From Bacteroidales bacterium (lineage in GTDB: Bacteria; Bacteroidota; Bacteroidia; Bacteroidales; ML635J-15): DNA of 64,000 nt. The stretch spans positions 1 through 64,000 of the forward strand of contig JAGCDJ010000049.1 in the NCBI GenBank assembly GCA_017651185.1, given 5' to 3'. The notes beneath the pieces were generated by a model. That model was given only the letters and a program-made list of their open reading frames with translations. It did not search any database and was not told where the DNA came from. Made by a program: the position numbers and the translations under genes. Shown in pieces: positions 10,185 through 20,882 of this stretch. Each line of letters begins with the position of its first letter. Positions within the stretch are counted from its first letter, which is position 1.

Positions 10185-11166
10185 AAATAACGTTGAACCT
10201 GAAGTCATAGTAATAGATGATAATCCTGATTTTGCCCAATCGGCAGCAGAATTGATCCAAGCCAAATATGGTCTTGCCAGCTTGCCGTTAAGCAACAGAA
10301 ATGACGTAATAGAAATAGTGCAGCATAACATTATCAAAGTGGCTGTAATTGATCAGGTGATGCCTGAAATAAAAGGGACAGAATTATTTATGGAAATTAA
10401 AAAGATGTCTCCTGAGACAAAAGCCATTATGCTTACGGGAGAAGCTTCTTCTGAAGATATAGGTAAAGCTGTTAATATTGGCTTTTCATCATATTTAGAT
10501 AAACGTGATATAACAAAGTTGCCAGATGAGGTCTTTAAACAATATGTTATTTATGATAAAGACTCCAATTCAAATTTAAACAACCATATTTTATTCACAG
10601 AGAGGAAATTGTTTATTTTACCAATTATTACATATTCATTTGTATCCATAGATAAAATCAACAACAATCATGTATTTGAAGATTCGTGGAGAACAGAAAT
10701 AACCATACATGCTAGTGAAGATCGCGAATTTGAAACTTCAATAGAGTATGAAGACAAGATTACTCTATCTGAAGAGTACGAAAACAAAATAAAAGGTGAA
10801 CTGGACATTAGTGGAAAGGCGAACATGGCATGTCTTAAAAGTACCATCAATTCTGAATTAAACAAAAAATACAGTACTCAACATACTATTTCCAAGAAGA
10901 CTGAACAAAAAAACAAGAAGAAATGGTCGTTACCAAAAGAGCCTGACGACACAACTGTTCGCCATATAGTTAAACGGGTTATTGAAAATGCTCCTATCTA
11001 CAACGAATATAAAATAATCATAAGTAAAGAATGTAAATTGTGCAAAAACCGTCAAATTTTTCCAATTACAATTTACAAACAGACGAACAAAATCAAAACA
11101 AGACAGATTGATTATTATAGTGATGGTTCAAAAAATGAAACAGATACTGGCGTAGAAAAGTTGTAG
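10177..11166 (+). CDS. Response regulator with receiver domain and unrecognised output domain
   Basis: 329 residues. The N-terminal receiver domain (about 1-120) has the acidic pair Asp14/Asp15, phosphoacceptor Asp59 (VIDQVMPEIKG), Thr87 (MLTGEA) and Lys109 (YLDKRD). The remaining 200 residues match no DNA-binding or enzymatic output that I recognise. They hold a beta-rich segment (about 130-200), a polar repetitive stretch, a Lys-rich patch (about 240-250), and a CxxC pair (Cys286, Cys289) near the end. Its partner is almost certainly the overlapping histidine kinase. The lack of a helix-turn-helix suggests a direct effector or protein-interaction output rather than transcription. Confidence 0.85.
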   Translation: MSKNNVEPEVIVIDDNPDFAQSAAELIQAKYGLASLPLSNRNDVIEIVQHNIIKVAVIDQVMPEIKGTELFMEIKKMSPETKAIMLTGEASSEDIGKAVNIGFSSYLDKRDITKLPDEVFKQYVIYDKDSNSNLNNHILFTERKLFILPIITYSFVSIDKINNNHVFEDSWRTEITIHASEDREFETSIEYEDKITLSEEYENKIKGELDISGKANMACLKSTINSELNKKYSTQHTISKKTEQKNKKKWSLPKEPDDTTVRHIVKRVIENAPIYNEYKIIISKECKLCKNRQIFPITIYKQTNKIKTRQIDYYSDGSKNETDTGVEKL

Positions 11167-11220
11167 AAAAGAGGTCATTAGGAAAATCGAAAAAAATCCA
11201 AACCTTATAACCACATCCTT

Positions 11221-11322
11221 ATGATAACCCAAATCAAACTACAAGAACTCTTGCAAACCACCGAAACCTACTGCGCGGAACTCCCCACCTCCACGTGTGT
11301 CCCTCAAGTCATTAACCATTAA
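11221..11322 (+). pseudogene. Possible 33-codon ORF or gene remnant in the gap before dinD
   Basis: An ATG-started frame of 33 codons (MITQIKLQELL... ending VINH) lies in the 201-base gap between the response regulator and dinD. Its base composition resembles the flanking RM genes more than the A/T-rich kinase pair. No family is recognisable. The gap also has a CATTAA-rich low-complexity stretch (about 11309-11358) and a partial duplicate of the dinD 5' end at about 11184-11208. It may be only debris from rearrangement. Confidence 0.25.
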
Positions 11323-11367
11323 TCATTATTCATTAATCACTCATAATTACCATTAACCACTCCAATT

Positions 11368-12201
11368 ATGAAATCCGAAGAAATCCAAACCTTATTCGAG
11401 CAGTTCGAAAATGCTGCCGCAACAGTGGAAGACATAGAATGTTGGAGTGCAAGAGATTTGCAACACTTACTGGGATATGCAAAATGGGAAAATTTTTCCA
11501 AAGTTATTGAAAAGGCAAAAGAATCATGCAGCCAAGTGGGTCATAATGTTGCCGACCATTTTCCTGACGTCAGGAAGATGGTTCCAATAGGCTCTGGCGC
11601 TGAAAAAGAGATAGATGACATTCTCTTAACCCGCTACGCCTGCTATTTGATTGCACAAAATGGAGACCCGCGCAAACCACAAATCGCTTTCGCACAAACT
11701 TATTTCGCCGTTCAAACACGCAGGGCAGAACTCATCGAACAACGACTTCTGGAAACCGAGCGAGTAAAAGCAAGGACTAAACTTCAGGAAACAGAGAAAA
11801 AACTTTCGGGCATACTCTACGAAAGAGGCGTAAACGACAAAGGCTTTGCCATTATCCGTTCAAAAGGCGACCAGGCCTTGTTCCGTCTAACCACACAACA
11901 GATGAAAACAAGAATGGGCGTTCCCGAAAACCGTCCAGTTGCCGATTTTCTGCCGACAATAAGCATAAAGGCAAAGGATTTTGCCGCAGAAATGACCAAT
12001 GTGAACGTACAGTCAAAAGACTTGCAAGGCGAACCAGCCATCACCAAAGAGCATGTTGACAATAATCTGGCTGTAAGGAAAATGCTTCTGGAACGCGGCA
12101 TAGTTCCCGAAAACCTTCCTCCTGCCGAAGATGTAAAGAAAGTCGAACGACGCCTAAAAAGCGAGGAAAAGAAAGCTTTGGAAAACAAAAAGAAGAAATA
12201 A
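11368..12201 (+). CDS. dinD: DinD-like DNA damage-inducible protein
   Basis: A 277-residue homologue of E. coli DinD. A BRO-N-like N-terminal domain starts with the ARDLQHLLGYAKWENF signature. GSGAEKEIDDILLTRYACYLIAQNGD and FAQTYFAVQTRRAEL follow, and the tail is Lys-rich and helical. E. coli DinD is LexA-regulated and inhibits RecA-mediated strand exchange. In many genomes dinD sits inside type I RM operons, as here, where it may limit recombination at breaks made by HsdR. No LexA box was recognised upstream. The DUF3800 gene starts 3 bases after its stop. Confidence 0.88.
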   Translation: MKSEEIQTLFEQFENAAATVEDIECWSARDLQHLLGYAKWENFSKVIEKAKESCSQVGHNVADHFPDVRKMVPIGSGAEKEIDDILLTRYACYLIAQNGDPRKPQIAFAQTYFAVQTRRAELIEQRLLETERVKARTKLQETEKKLSGILYERGVNDKGFAIIRSKGDQALFRLTTQQMKTRMGVPENRPVADFLPTISIKAKDFAAEMTNVNVQSKDLQGEPAITKEHVDNNLAVRKMLLERGIVPENLPPAEDVKKVERRLKSEEKKALENKKKK

Positions 12202-12204
12202 ACC

Positions 12205-13068
12205 ATGCCCTTACCGACAAACACAGAATCGCAAAAGCAATATTATCTGTTTATAGATGAGTGCGGAGACCAAAACTTATCAAGTTTCGACCCTTCATTC
12301 CCTATTTTTACACTATGCGGCATAATTGTTTCGCAAGAACAACTTGACATTATCACCGACAAGATTACCGCACTAAAGAAAGAGTTTTGGGGCGACAGAA
12401 AGATTATACTACATTCGAGAGACATCCGCAAATGCCAGAACGGATTCGAAGTACTTTTCAATTTGGAAGCGAAACAACGCTTCTACGAAAAAATAAACAG
12501 CATATTGGGAGAAAAAGTATATGTCATAGTGTGCTGTTCAATTCTAAAAGAACCATACATCAGACAATACGGACGCTTAAACGATGTATATGGACAGTCA
12601 TTATCATATATTATGGAAAGAACCGTTTTTTATCTTGACAGTCTAGCAACAAACAACATACATCTTACAACAACAGTTGAATGCCGTGGCAAAAAAGAAG
12701 ACAAGACATTATTGAACTATTATAATAAGGTATTGGACTTAGGAACTTACTGGGTTAATTCCGCACGCATTCGAAATTATTTCAAGGAATTTGAAATGCG
12801 ACGAAAATCGGAAGACCTCGTCGGACTGCAAATAGCAGATCTAGTAGCATATCCTATCACAAGATATGTTCTTGACGAAAATGCCGTAAACCTTGCATAC
12901 GACATAATAAAGGACAACATTTATCAGAAAGAAGGAAAGCTTTACGGAATGAAAATTTTTCCAAACAAAAAAGAGTCGCCATATAATGACAACCCTTTTC
13001 CGACCGGGGACACCCCAATCCAAAAGAACCTTACGATTCCGATGCAAAGTAACAACAAAAAAATATAA
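12205..13068 (+). CDS. DUF3800 domain protein
   Basis: 287 residues beginning YYLFIDECGDQNL, the acidic DExG motif of DUF3800, and containing LVGLQIADLVAYPITRYV, the family's C-terminal Asp-containing signature. DUF3800 has an RNase H-like fold, with nuclease activity suspected but mostly unproven. It often lies near restriction or other defence genes. It sits between dinD (3 bases) and hsdR (31 bases). The last 30 or so residues are polar and probably disordered. Confidence 0.8.
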   Translation: MPLPTNTESQKQYYLFIDECGDQNLSSFDPSFPIFTLCGIIVSQEQLDIITDKITALKKEFWGDRKIILHSRDIRKCQNGFEVLFNLEAKQRFYEKINSILGEKVYVIVCCSILKEPYIRQYGRLNDVYGQSLSYIMERTVFYLDSLATNNIHLTTTVECRGKKEDKTLLNYYNKVLDLGTYWVNSARIRNYFKEFEMRRKSEDLVGLQIADLVAYPITRYVLDENAVNLAYDIIKDNIYQKEGKLYGMKIFPNKKESPYNDNPFPTGDTPIQKNLTIPMQSNNKKI

Positions 13069-13099
13069 TCGCCAAGAGAAATTTAAAGTTTTTCAAACT

Positions 13100-16000
13100 A
13101 TGAACCGAATATCATTCAAGGAAAACGATATAAGCCAGCAACCGGCATTGGAACTGCTGGAAAAAATGGGATACCAGTACCTGTCGCCAGAGGAGGCAAT
13201 GGAAATGCGCGACGGCAAGACTTCCAATGTACTGCTCGAAGATGTACTGCGACTGCAACTGCGCAAACTTAACTCCATACGCATAGGTAGCCGCAGCGAG
13301 GCTCGCTTTTCGGAACAGAACATCGAAAACGGAGTGATTGCACTTCGCTACATCCCTATGGATGACGGATACTTAAGCGCAAACGAGAGCGTATATAACA
13401 TTCTCACACTCGGCAAGGCCTTCGAGCAAAGCATCGACGGCGACAAGAAAAGTTACACTATGCGCTACATCGACTGGCAGAATCCCGAAAACAATGTCTA
13501 TCACGTTACCGAGGAATTTGCAGTAGCACGAACTGGCTCTACCGACACATATCGTCCCGACATTGTTCTGTTTGTCAACGGCATACCGCTGGTAGTCATC
13601 GAATGCAAACGCCCCGACATAAAGGGCGCCGAAGAACAAGCCATATCGCAGCACCTGCGCAACCAGAAAGAGGACGGAATAAGAAACCTGTATGTTTATA
13701 GCGCAATTCTTCTAGCAATAGGCAATAGTTTCGGTGCATACGGAACAACTGCAACTGCCGCACAGTTCTGGTGCAAATGGCATGAATTGTTCATCAACAA
13801 CGACGCCGACATATCATACCACAAACTGCTATTCGACATCATAAACTCCAACGCAAAAAAAGTGCGTGAAATAACCCTGCAGGACGAATACATTTACAAC
13901 CTGTGCCGTCCCGAACGCCTGCTGGAACTCATATACCATTTCACAATTTACGATGCAGGCGTGAAGAAACTTGCCCGCTACCAGCAATATTTCACAGTAA
14001 ACCAAACCTTGGAGCGAGTAAAGACCTTCGAATCCGGACATCGCAACGGCGGCGTGGTATGGCATACACAAGGCAGCGGAAAATCGCTCACAATGGTAAT
14101 GCTTGCACAAAAGATTGCTCTTGAAATCCCCAATCCGCGCATAGTATTGGTAACCGACCGCACCGACCTGGACAGCCAGATAACCAAAACTTTCCGTAAA
14201 TGCGGGAAGGTTGTCGAGAACGCCAACACAGGCACCCGACTTGTAGAACTGCTTGAGGACGACACCGATGCGGTAATTACAACCGTAATAAACAAGTTTG
14301 CCACAGCAATAAAGAAAATCAAGCATCCTCTCTCCGACCCTAATACCTTCATCCTGATAGACGAAGCACACCGATCACAATACAAGGAACTTGCAATACA
14401 AATGAACCGCGTGCTCCCCAATGCCTGCAAAATAGCCTTTACAGGAACACCACTGATGAAAAAGGAAAAGAATACCGCCCGCACTTTCGGTGGAATCATA
14501 AAGCCGGTTTATACCGTCAAGCAGGCCGTAGAAGACAAGGCTGTTGTTCCACTGCTCTACGAAGGGCGAATTGTACCGCAGTCGGTAAGCGAAGGACCTA
14601 TCGACAGTTTCTTCGACCGCGTGTGCGAGGATTTGACAGAATATCAGTCTGTTGACCTGAAGAAAAAGTTTTCGCGCACCGACATTCTCAACCAGACCGA
14701 ACAGCGTATATTTTCCATTGCCATCGACATATCAAAGCACTATGCCGACAATTGGAAAAATACAGGATTCAAGGCGATGCTCGTCACACCTAAGAAAAAA
14801 GTAGCCATCCTATACAAAAAATACCTGGATGAAATAGGAAAAGTTACTTCCGAAGTGCTAATCACTGCCCCCGACGACCGCGAAGGCGAGGAAATGGCAT
14901 ACGGCGAAACCGCCCACGAAGTCAAGGAATTCTGGAAACGAATGATGGACGAACACGGAACACCGCAAAAGTATCAGGAGAACCTTATTTCAAGATTCCA
15001 AAAGCAGGATAATCCTGAAATTATGATAGTAGTTGACAAACTTCTAACAGGATTCGATGAGCCAAAGGTCACTGTAATGTACCTAGACCGACACCTTGCC
15101 GGTCACACATTGCTACAAGCCGTTGCCCGCGTTAACCGCACTTGCGAAGGCAAAGACTACGGATATATAATCGACTACTATGGCGTTCTGCAGAACTTAA
15201 GCAACGCTATTGACCTATATTCCGAATATGATGAAGACGAGGCAAAGGCATTTACCGATACACTTGTACCTGTTGGCGACAAGATTGCTGAACTTCCGCA
15301 ACGACATTCAGACCTTTGGGATATGTTCAAAGGAATTCCAAACAAACGCGACTTGGAGGCATACGCGCAATCGCTTCGCCTTGAAGACCGCCGCCACGAA
15401 TTCTACGACAGACTTTCCGCATTCTCGTCCACGCTTCAGTTGGCACTTTCGACAATGGAATTTCACGAGCAGACCGATGAGAAAAAGATAAAACTATACA
15501 AGGACGACCTGAATATGTTCTGCAAACTGCGAAACGCTGTCCAATTGCGCTATTCCGACACTATTGACTACAAGAAATACGAAGCAAGGATTGAAAAACT
15601 AATCAATCACCACGTCGAAAGCGATGCGGTAAAAGTCATAACGAATTTGGTAAACATATTCGACAAGGAAGATTTTCAGAAAGAAGTGGACAATATAATT
15701 GGAACAGCAGCAAAAGCCGACACCATAGCCACCCGAACATCAAAGTACATCGCCGAGAACATGGATTCCGACCCTGCATTCTACAAAAAATTCTCACAAC
15801 TCATCAAGGAGGCAATCGAAGCATACGAGCAGGGACGCATAAGCGATAACGAATACCTTGAAAAGATGATGCAGTACAAGGAGGATGTTCTCAACCACAC
15901 CGACAGCGAACTGCCAGCAGAACTTGAACACAATAACACAGCCAAAGCATACTTCGGCATTGCATTGGAAAACTACAAGCGATTATTCCCCGAAATGCCA

Positions 16001-16246
16001 ATCAGGGACATGGCACTTGAAACCGCCAAGGCTTTCGACAACATTATTCAAAAAACTGTTATCGTTGACGGTTCTGTATTGGTTGACTGGCAGACAAAGG
16101 GCGACACTATTGGCAAAATGAAAATCGAACTCGAAGACGACCTAATAGACAACATCAAGAGGAAATACAACCTTGCCTTCTCCTTTGACGATATGGATGT
16201 GATTATTGATGGTTGCGTAGATGTGGCAAAGATATGGATAAAGTAA
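13100..16246 (+). CDS. hsdR: Type I restriction endonuclease subunit (HsdR)
   Basis: A 1048-residue motor and nuclease subunit that translocates and cuts unmodified DNA. The N-terminal PD-(D/E)xK nuclease has RPDIVLFVNG and IECKRPD near residue 167. The SF2 translocase has Walker A TQGSGKSLTM near 325, TDRTDLDSQI, the DEAH box LIDEAHRS near 420, FTGTPL, and the motif VI region LLQAVARVNRT. A C-terminal helical domain binds HsdM. The start at 13100 (MNRISFKEND) is chosen because 38 further upstream codons overlap the DUF3800 gene and do not look like HsdR. The following metallopeptidase gene overlaps by 13 bases. Confidence 0.97.
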   Translation: MNRISFKENDISQQPALELLEKMGYQYLSPEEAMEMRDGKTSNVLLEDVLRLQLRKLNSIRIGSRSEARFSEQNIENGVIALRYIPMDDGYLSANESVYNILTLGKAFEQSIDGDKKSYTMRYIDWQNPENNVYHVTEEFAVARTGSTDTYRPDIVLFVNGIPLVVIECKRPDIKGAEEQAISQHLRNQKEDGIRNLYVYSAILLAIGNSFGAYGTTATAAQFWCKWHELFINNDADISYHKLLFDIINSNAKKVREITLQDEYIYNLCRPERLLELIYHFTIYDAGVKKLARYQQYFTVNQTLERVKTFESGHRNGGVVWHTQGSGKSLTMVMLAQKIALEIPNPRIVLVTDRTDLDSQITKTFRKCGKVVENANTGTRLVELLEDDTDAVITTVINKFATAIKKIKHPLSDPNTFILIDEAHRSQYKELAIQMNRVLPNACKIAFTGTPLMKKEKNTARTFGGIIKPVYTVKQAVEDKAVVPLLYEGRIVPQSVSEGPIDSFFDRVCEDLTEYQSVDLKKKFSRTDILNQTEQRIFSIAIDISKHYADNWKNTGFKAMLVTPKKKVAILYKKYLDEIGKVTSEVLITAPDDREGEEMAYGETAHEVKEFWKRMMDEHGTPQKYQENLISRFQKQDNPEIMIVVDKLLTGFDEPKVTVMYLDRHLAGHTLLQAVARVNRTCEGKDYGYIIDYYGVLQNLSNAIDLYSEYDEDEAKAFTDTLVPVGDKIAELPQRHSDLWDMFKGIPNKRDLEAYAQSLRLEDRRHEFYDRLSAFSSTLQLALSTMEFHEQTDEKKIKLYKDDLNMFCKLRNAVQLRYSDTIDYKKYEARIEKLINHHVESDAVKVITNLVNIFDKEDFQKEVDNIIGTAAKADTIATRTSKYIAENMDSDPAFYKKFSQLIKEAIEAYEQGRISDNEYLEKMMQYKEDVLNHTDSELPAELEHNNTAKAYFGIALENYKRLFPEMPIRDMALETAKAFDNIIQKTVIVDGSVLVDWQTKGDTIGKMKIELEDDLIDNIKRKYNLAFSFDDMDVIIDGCVDVAKIWIK

Positions 16247-16941
16247 CCACCGACAGCATAACATACGGTTCTACTGTTATTGAATACAGCATTGAATACG
16301 CGCAACGAAAAACTCTCGGAATCCTAGTGAATCCGGATGGTTCTGTAATATTGAAAGTTCCGTATGATGCCACATTGGAGAAAGTCAGGGAGAAAGTCCA
16401 CAAGAGAGCCGCTTGGATTCTAAAGCAGCAACGCCATTTCGAGTCGTTTGGCATCCCAACGGAAGAACGCAGATATGTCAATGGAGAGTCGCATCTATAT
16501 CTTGGAAGACAATATATGTTACGGATAAAATGTTCCGACAAGAATGCCGTACATTACCAGAACAATATCATTGAAATAGAATGCAAGACGAAAGAAGATG
16601 CAGGAACTATTATGCAAAAATGGTATCGCTGTAGGGCAGAAATAAAATTTGCAGAATATGCAAAACCAATCATTGAGAAATTCTCTGCATACGATGCCAA
16701 ACCCGAAAATCTAAAAATCCGAAAGATGGAAAAACGCTGGGGATACTGCACAACAAATGGCACAATCTATCTGAATCCAAGACTTATTTGTGCGCCTAGA
16801 GGCTGCATCGAATATGTTATAACTCACGAAATGTGCCATCTTGTACACAGAAACCACACCAAGGAATTCTACTCGCTTCTGTCAAAGGAAATGCCCCATT
16901 GGGAACGCTGGAAAGCAAAATTGGAAAGAATGTTAAGATAA
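16234..16941 (+). CDS. YgjP-like (DUF45) zinc metallopeptidase
   Basis: 235 residues. The zinc-peptidase motif HEMCHL (His198, Glu199, His202) is followed by HRNHTKEFYSLL, and the family signature KMEKRWGYCTTNGTIYLNPRL precedes it in two parts. This YgjP/DUF45 family is very often the last gene of type I RM operons, after hsdR. Its substrate is unknown; a role in turnover of restriction proteins has been suggested only by association. The start at 16234 overlaps the hsdR 3' end; one seven codons upstream (16213) is also possible. Confidence 0.88.
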   Translation: MDKVTTDSITYGSTVIEYSIEYAQRKTLGILVNPDGSVILKVPYDATLEKVREKVHKRAAWILKQQRHFESFGIPTEERRYVNGESHLYLGRQYMLRIKCSDKNAVHYQNNIIEIECKTKEDAGTIMQKWYRCRAEIKFAEYAKPIIEKFSAYDAKPENLKIRKMEKRWGYCTTNGTIYLNPRLICAPRGCIEYVITHEMCHLVHRNHTKEFYSLLSKEMPHWERWKAKLERMLR

Positions 16942-16942
16942 A

Positions 16943-16971
16943 AAAAAGCGCAGAGAACATCTGCGCTTTTT
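16943..16971. terminator. Bidirectional terminator between the RM island and eno
   Basis: A 12-bp perfect stem (AAAAAGCGCAGA / TCTGCGCTTTTT) with loop GAACA lies between convergent genes. The A/T-flanked stem has a T-tract in both directions, so it should end both the RM operon and eno. Confidence 0.9.
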
Positions 16972-16992
16972 GATATAGCAACTTTCATTTGA

Positions 16993-18291
<1,299 letters not shown>

Positions 18292-18308
18292 TTATGTATT
18301 TACACACA

Positions 18309-18339
18309 AAAAATGGAGATACAGAATATCTCCATTTTT
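18309..18339 (-). terminator. Terminator of the ribosomal protein superoperon after rplQ
   Basis: A 13-bp perfect inverted repeat (AAAAATGGAGATA / TATCTCCATTTTT) with loop CAGAA lies between rplQ and eno. On the minus strand it ends in T residues. Confidence 0.88.
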
Positions 18340-18354
18340 CGATTATCAAAAATC

Positions 18355-18822
18355 TTATTCTTCTTTCTTTTCTTCCTGAGCAGGAGCAACCTCGTCGGTT
18401 GTAGCAGCTTTCTTGCGTGAACGACGAACTTTCTTCTTTGTTTCCTTTGCACCGAGCATGTTCTCGTTGTAGTCAACAAGTTCCATCATACACATTTCAG
18501 CGTTATCACCCAAACGGTTTCCTGTTCTCAATATACGGGTATATCCACCTGGTCTGTCACCAACCTTAACAATTACATTGCGGAAAAGTTCGGTTATGGC
18601 TTCCTTGTTTTCGAGGTAGCTAAAAACAACTCTGCGATTGTGAGTCGAGTCTTCCTTTGCCTTTGTAATCAACGGTTCAACATAAACTCTCAAGGCCTTT
18701 GCCTTTGCTACGGTTGTGAATATACGCTTATGCAGAATCAGAGAAGATGCCATATTAGACAACAAAGCTTGTCTGTGAGCACTTTTTCTTCCTAAATGAT
18801 TTACTTTCTTATTATGTCTCAT
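18355..18822 (-). CDS. rplQ: 50S ribosomal protein L17
   Basis: 155 residues. The N-terminal [20 protein letters not shown] and the region [21 protein letters not shown] in the middle identify L17. As usual in Bacteroidota, a C-terminal tail rich in Lys, Ala and Glu (residues about 125-155) extends beyond the E. coli length. It is the last gene of the superoperon. Confidence 0.97.
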   Translation of the reverse strand: MRHNKKVNHLGRKSAHRQALLSNMASSLILHKRIFTTVAKAKALRVYVEPLITKAKEDSTHNRRVVFSYLENKEAITELFRNVIVKVGDRPGGYTRILRTGNRLGDNAEMCMMELVDYNENMLGAKETKKKVRRSRKKAATTDEVAPAQEEKKEE

Positions 18823-18834
18823 TTTCTAAAAGTA

Positions 18835-19827
18835 TTATTCCTTATCCAACTTAAATTTTGATGTATCCATTCCGAAGCTTAGGTTCTTCATATCGAGAAG
18901 AGCTTCAAGTTCGGTAAGCGACTTCTTGCCGAAATTTCTGAACTTCAGCAAGTCTGACTTGTTGTACTGAACCAAGTCGCCCAAGGTTTCGATTTCGGCA
19001 GCCTTCAAGCAATTAAGCGCACGAACAGAAAGGTCAAGGTCAACGAGTCTTGACTTGAGCAACTGTCTCATGCGGAGAACTTCCTCGTCGAATTCATCCT
19101 TTTCATGCTTTTCATCCGTATCCAAAGTAATCTTTTCGTCTGAGAAGAGCATAAAATGGTGAATAAGAATTTTAGCGGCTTCCTTCAAAGCATCCTTCGG
19201 GTGAATCGAACCATCGGTCTGGATTTCGATAATCAGCTTGTCGTAGTCGGTTCTCTGCTCAACACGCATGTTCTCAACATAGTACTTAACGTTAATAATC
19301 GGTGTAAAAATAGAACCGATTGGAATAACGCCGATAGTATCGTCGAGAGTTCTGTTTTCGTCCGGCTGAACATATCCTCTACCCTTAATGACAGACAAAT
19401 CCATCTTGAGGGTTACGGAAGGTTCCATCCTGCATATCAACAAATCAGGATTCAAAATCTTGAAACCCGAAAGGAACTTACCTATATCACCAGCTCTAAA
19501 CTCTTGCTGTCCTGATATTACAACAGATACGTTTTCGTGATTAACATCTTCGATCTGCTGCTTGAAACGGACTTGCTTAAGCTGAAGAATTATCTCGGTG
19601 ACATCTTCCATAACTCCGGGTATTGTCGAAAATTCGTGGTCAACACCCTCTATCTTCACGGATGAAATTGCAAAACCTTCAAGCGATGAAAGCAGTATTC
19701 TCCTCAACGCATTTCCGATTGTCATACCATAGCCCGGTTCAAGTGGTCTGAACTCGAACTTTCCGTAGAAATCGGTAGCTTCAAGCATTACTACCTTATC
19801 TGGTTTTTGAAACGCTAAAATTGACAT
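18835..19827 (-). CDS. rpoA: RNA polymerase alpha subunit
   Basis: 330 residues. The N-terminal dimerisation domain ([19 protein letters not shown] near residue 30) and the C-terminal alpha-CTD, which contacts UP elements and activators ([25 protein letters not shown] segment near 270), are both complete. Placement between rpsD and rplQ is the standard alpha-operon order. Confidence 0.99.
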   Translation of the reverse strand: MSILAFQKPDKVVMLEATDFYGKFEFRPLEPGYGMTIGNALRRILLSSLEGFAISSVKIEGVDHEFSTIPGVMEDVTEIILQLKQVRFKQQIEDVNHENVSVVISGQQEFRAGDIGKFLSGFKILNPDLLICRMEPSVTLKMDLSVIKGRGYVQPDENRTLDDTIGVIPIGSIFTPIINVKYYVENMRVEQRTDYDKLIIEIQTDGSIHPKDALKEAAKILIHHFMLFSDEKITLDTDEKHEKDEFDEEVLRMRQLLKSRLVDLDLSVRALNCLKAAEIETLGDLVQYNKSDLLKFRNFGKKSLTELEALLDMKNLSFGMDTSKFKLDKE

Positions 19828-19838
19828 CTACTTACCTT

Positions 19839-20447
19839 TTATTTTGAATACAATTCGACTATTAACTGTTCTCTGATGTTTTCGGGTATGTCTTCTCTTT
19901 CGGGAACTGACATGAACTTGCCCGACATTGAATTTTCGTCCCACTCCATCCAAGGATACTTGCTATGGTTGAAACCACTCAAGCTGTTGGTGATAATTTC
20001 GAGGGACTTTGATCTTTCGCGTACCGAAATGATGTCACCTGGCTTTACCGAGAATGAAGGGATGTTGCACATTTCGCCGTTAACCATAATGTGACGGTGC
20101 GAAACGAGCTGACGAGCTGATACTCTTGTTGGAGCAATACCAAGTCTGAAGACAACATTGTCGAGTCTCGATTCGAGCAACTGCAGAAGAACAACACCAG
20201 TTACGCCCTTTGAACTGCTTGCCTTCTTGAAGAGGTTGCGGAACTGTCTTTCGAGAACGCCGTATGTATATTTAGCTTTCTGCTTTTCGCGCAACTGTGT
20301 ACCGTATTCCGATACTTTTTTTCTCTTCTTGTTCAATCCGTGCTGTCCTGGAGGGAAGTTTCTTCTTTCCAACACCTTATCTGGACCAAATATTGGTTCA
20401 CCAAATTTCCTTGCAATTTTAGTTTGCGGTCCTGTATATCTTGCCAT
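19839..20447 (-). CDS. rpsD: 30S ribosomal protein S4
   Basis: 202 residues. [20 protein letters not shown] is the N-terminus and the S4 RNA-binding domain begins [13 protein letters not shown], followed by [15 protein letters not shown]4 is a primary 16S rRNA binder that nucleates 30S assembly. No zinc-binding Cys cluster is present in the N-terminus, so this is the zinc-free form. Confidence 0.98.
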   Translation of the reverse strand: MARYTGPQTKIARKFGEPIFGPDKVLERRNFPPGQHGLNKKRKKVSEYGTQLREKQKAKYTYGVLERQFRNLFKKASSSKGVTGVVLLQLLESRLDNVVFRLGIAPTRVSARQLVSHRHIMVNGEMCNIPSFSVKPGDIISVRERSKSLEIITNSLSGFNHSKYPWMEWDENSMSGKFMSVPEREDIPENIREQLIVELYSK

Positions 20448-20485
20448 TTTTCTTTTCTTTTAAAAATAACACTAAAACCAAATAA

Positions 20486-20875
20486 TTAAACTCTTCTTCT
20501 CTTTGGAGGTCTGCAACCGTTGTGTGGCAATGGAGTCACATCGATGATTTCGGTAACTTCGATGCCCATGTTGTGCAACGATCTTACTGCGGATTCTCTA
20601 CCTGCACCCGGTCCCTTTACGTAAGCCTTAACTTTTCTGAGACCCAAGTCGTATGCTACCTTACCGCAGTCTTCTGCTGCCATCTGTCCAGCATACGGGG
20701 TGTTCTTCTTACTTCCGCGGAAACCATTCTTTCCTGAAGAAGACCATGATATAACCTGTCCTTCGTTATTGGTCAACGTAACAATGATGTTGTTGAACGA
20801 AGTATGAACGTGTGCAAGGCCAGTTGCCTCTACTTTTACTACACGCTTCTTTGTTACTCTTGCTTTCTTAGCCAT
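20486..20875 (-). CDS. rpsK: 30S ribosomal protein S11
   Basis: 129 residues with the S11 signature segments [33 protein letters not shown] and the C-terminal [18 protein letters not shown]. It sits in the 30S platform near the mRNA exit. It lies 7 bases downstream of rpsM. Confidence 0.98.
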   Translation of the reverse strand: MAKKARVTKKRVVKVEATGLAHVHTSFNNIIVTLTNNEGQVISWSSSGKNGFRGSKKNTPYAGQMAAEDCGKVAYDLGLRKVKAYVKGPGAGRESAVRSLHNMGIEVTEIIDVTPLPHNGCRPPKRRRV

Positions 20876-20882
20876 AATTTAC

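Noticed and set aside
12986..13099. Longer HsdR beginning at 12986
   Set aside because: The first 38 codons overlap the DUF3800 gene in another frame, and HsdR-like sequence begins at MNRISFKEND (13100).
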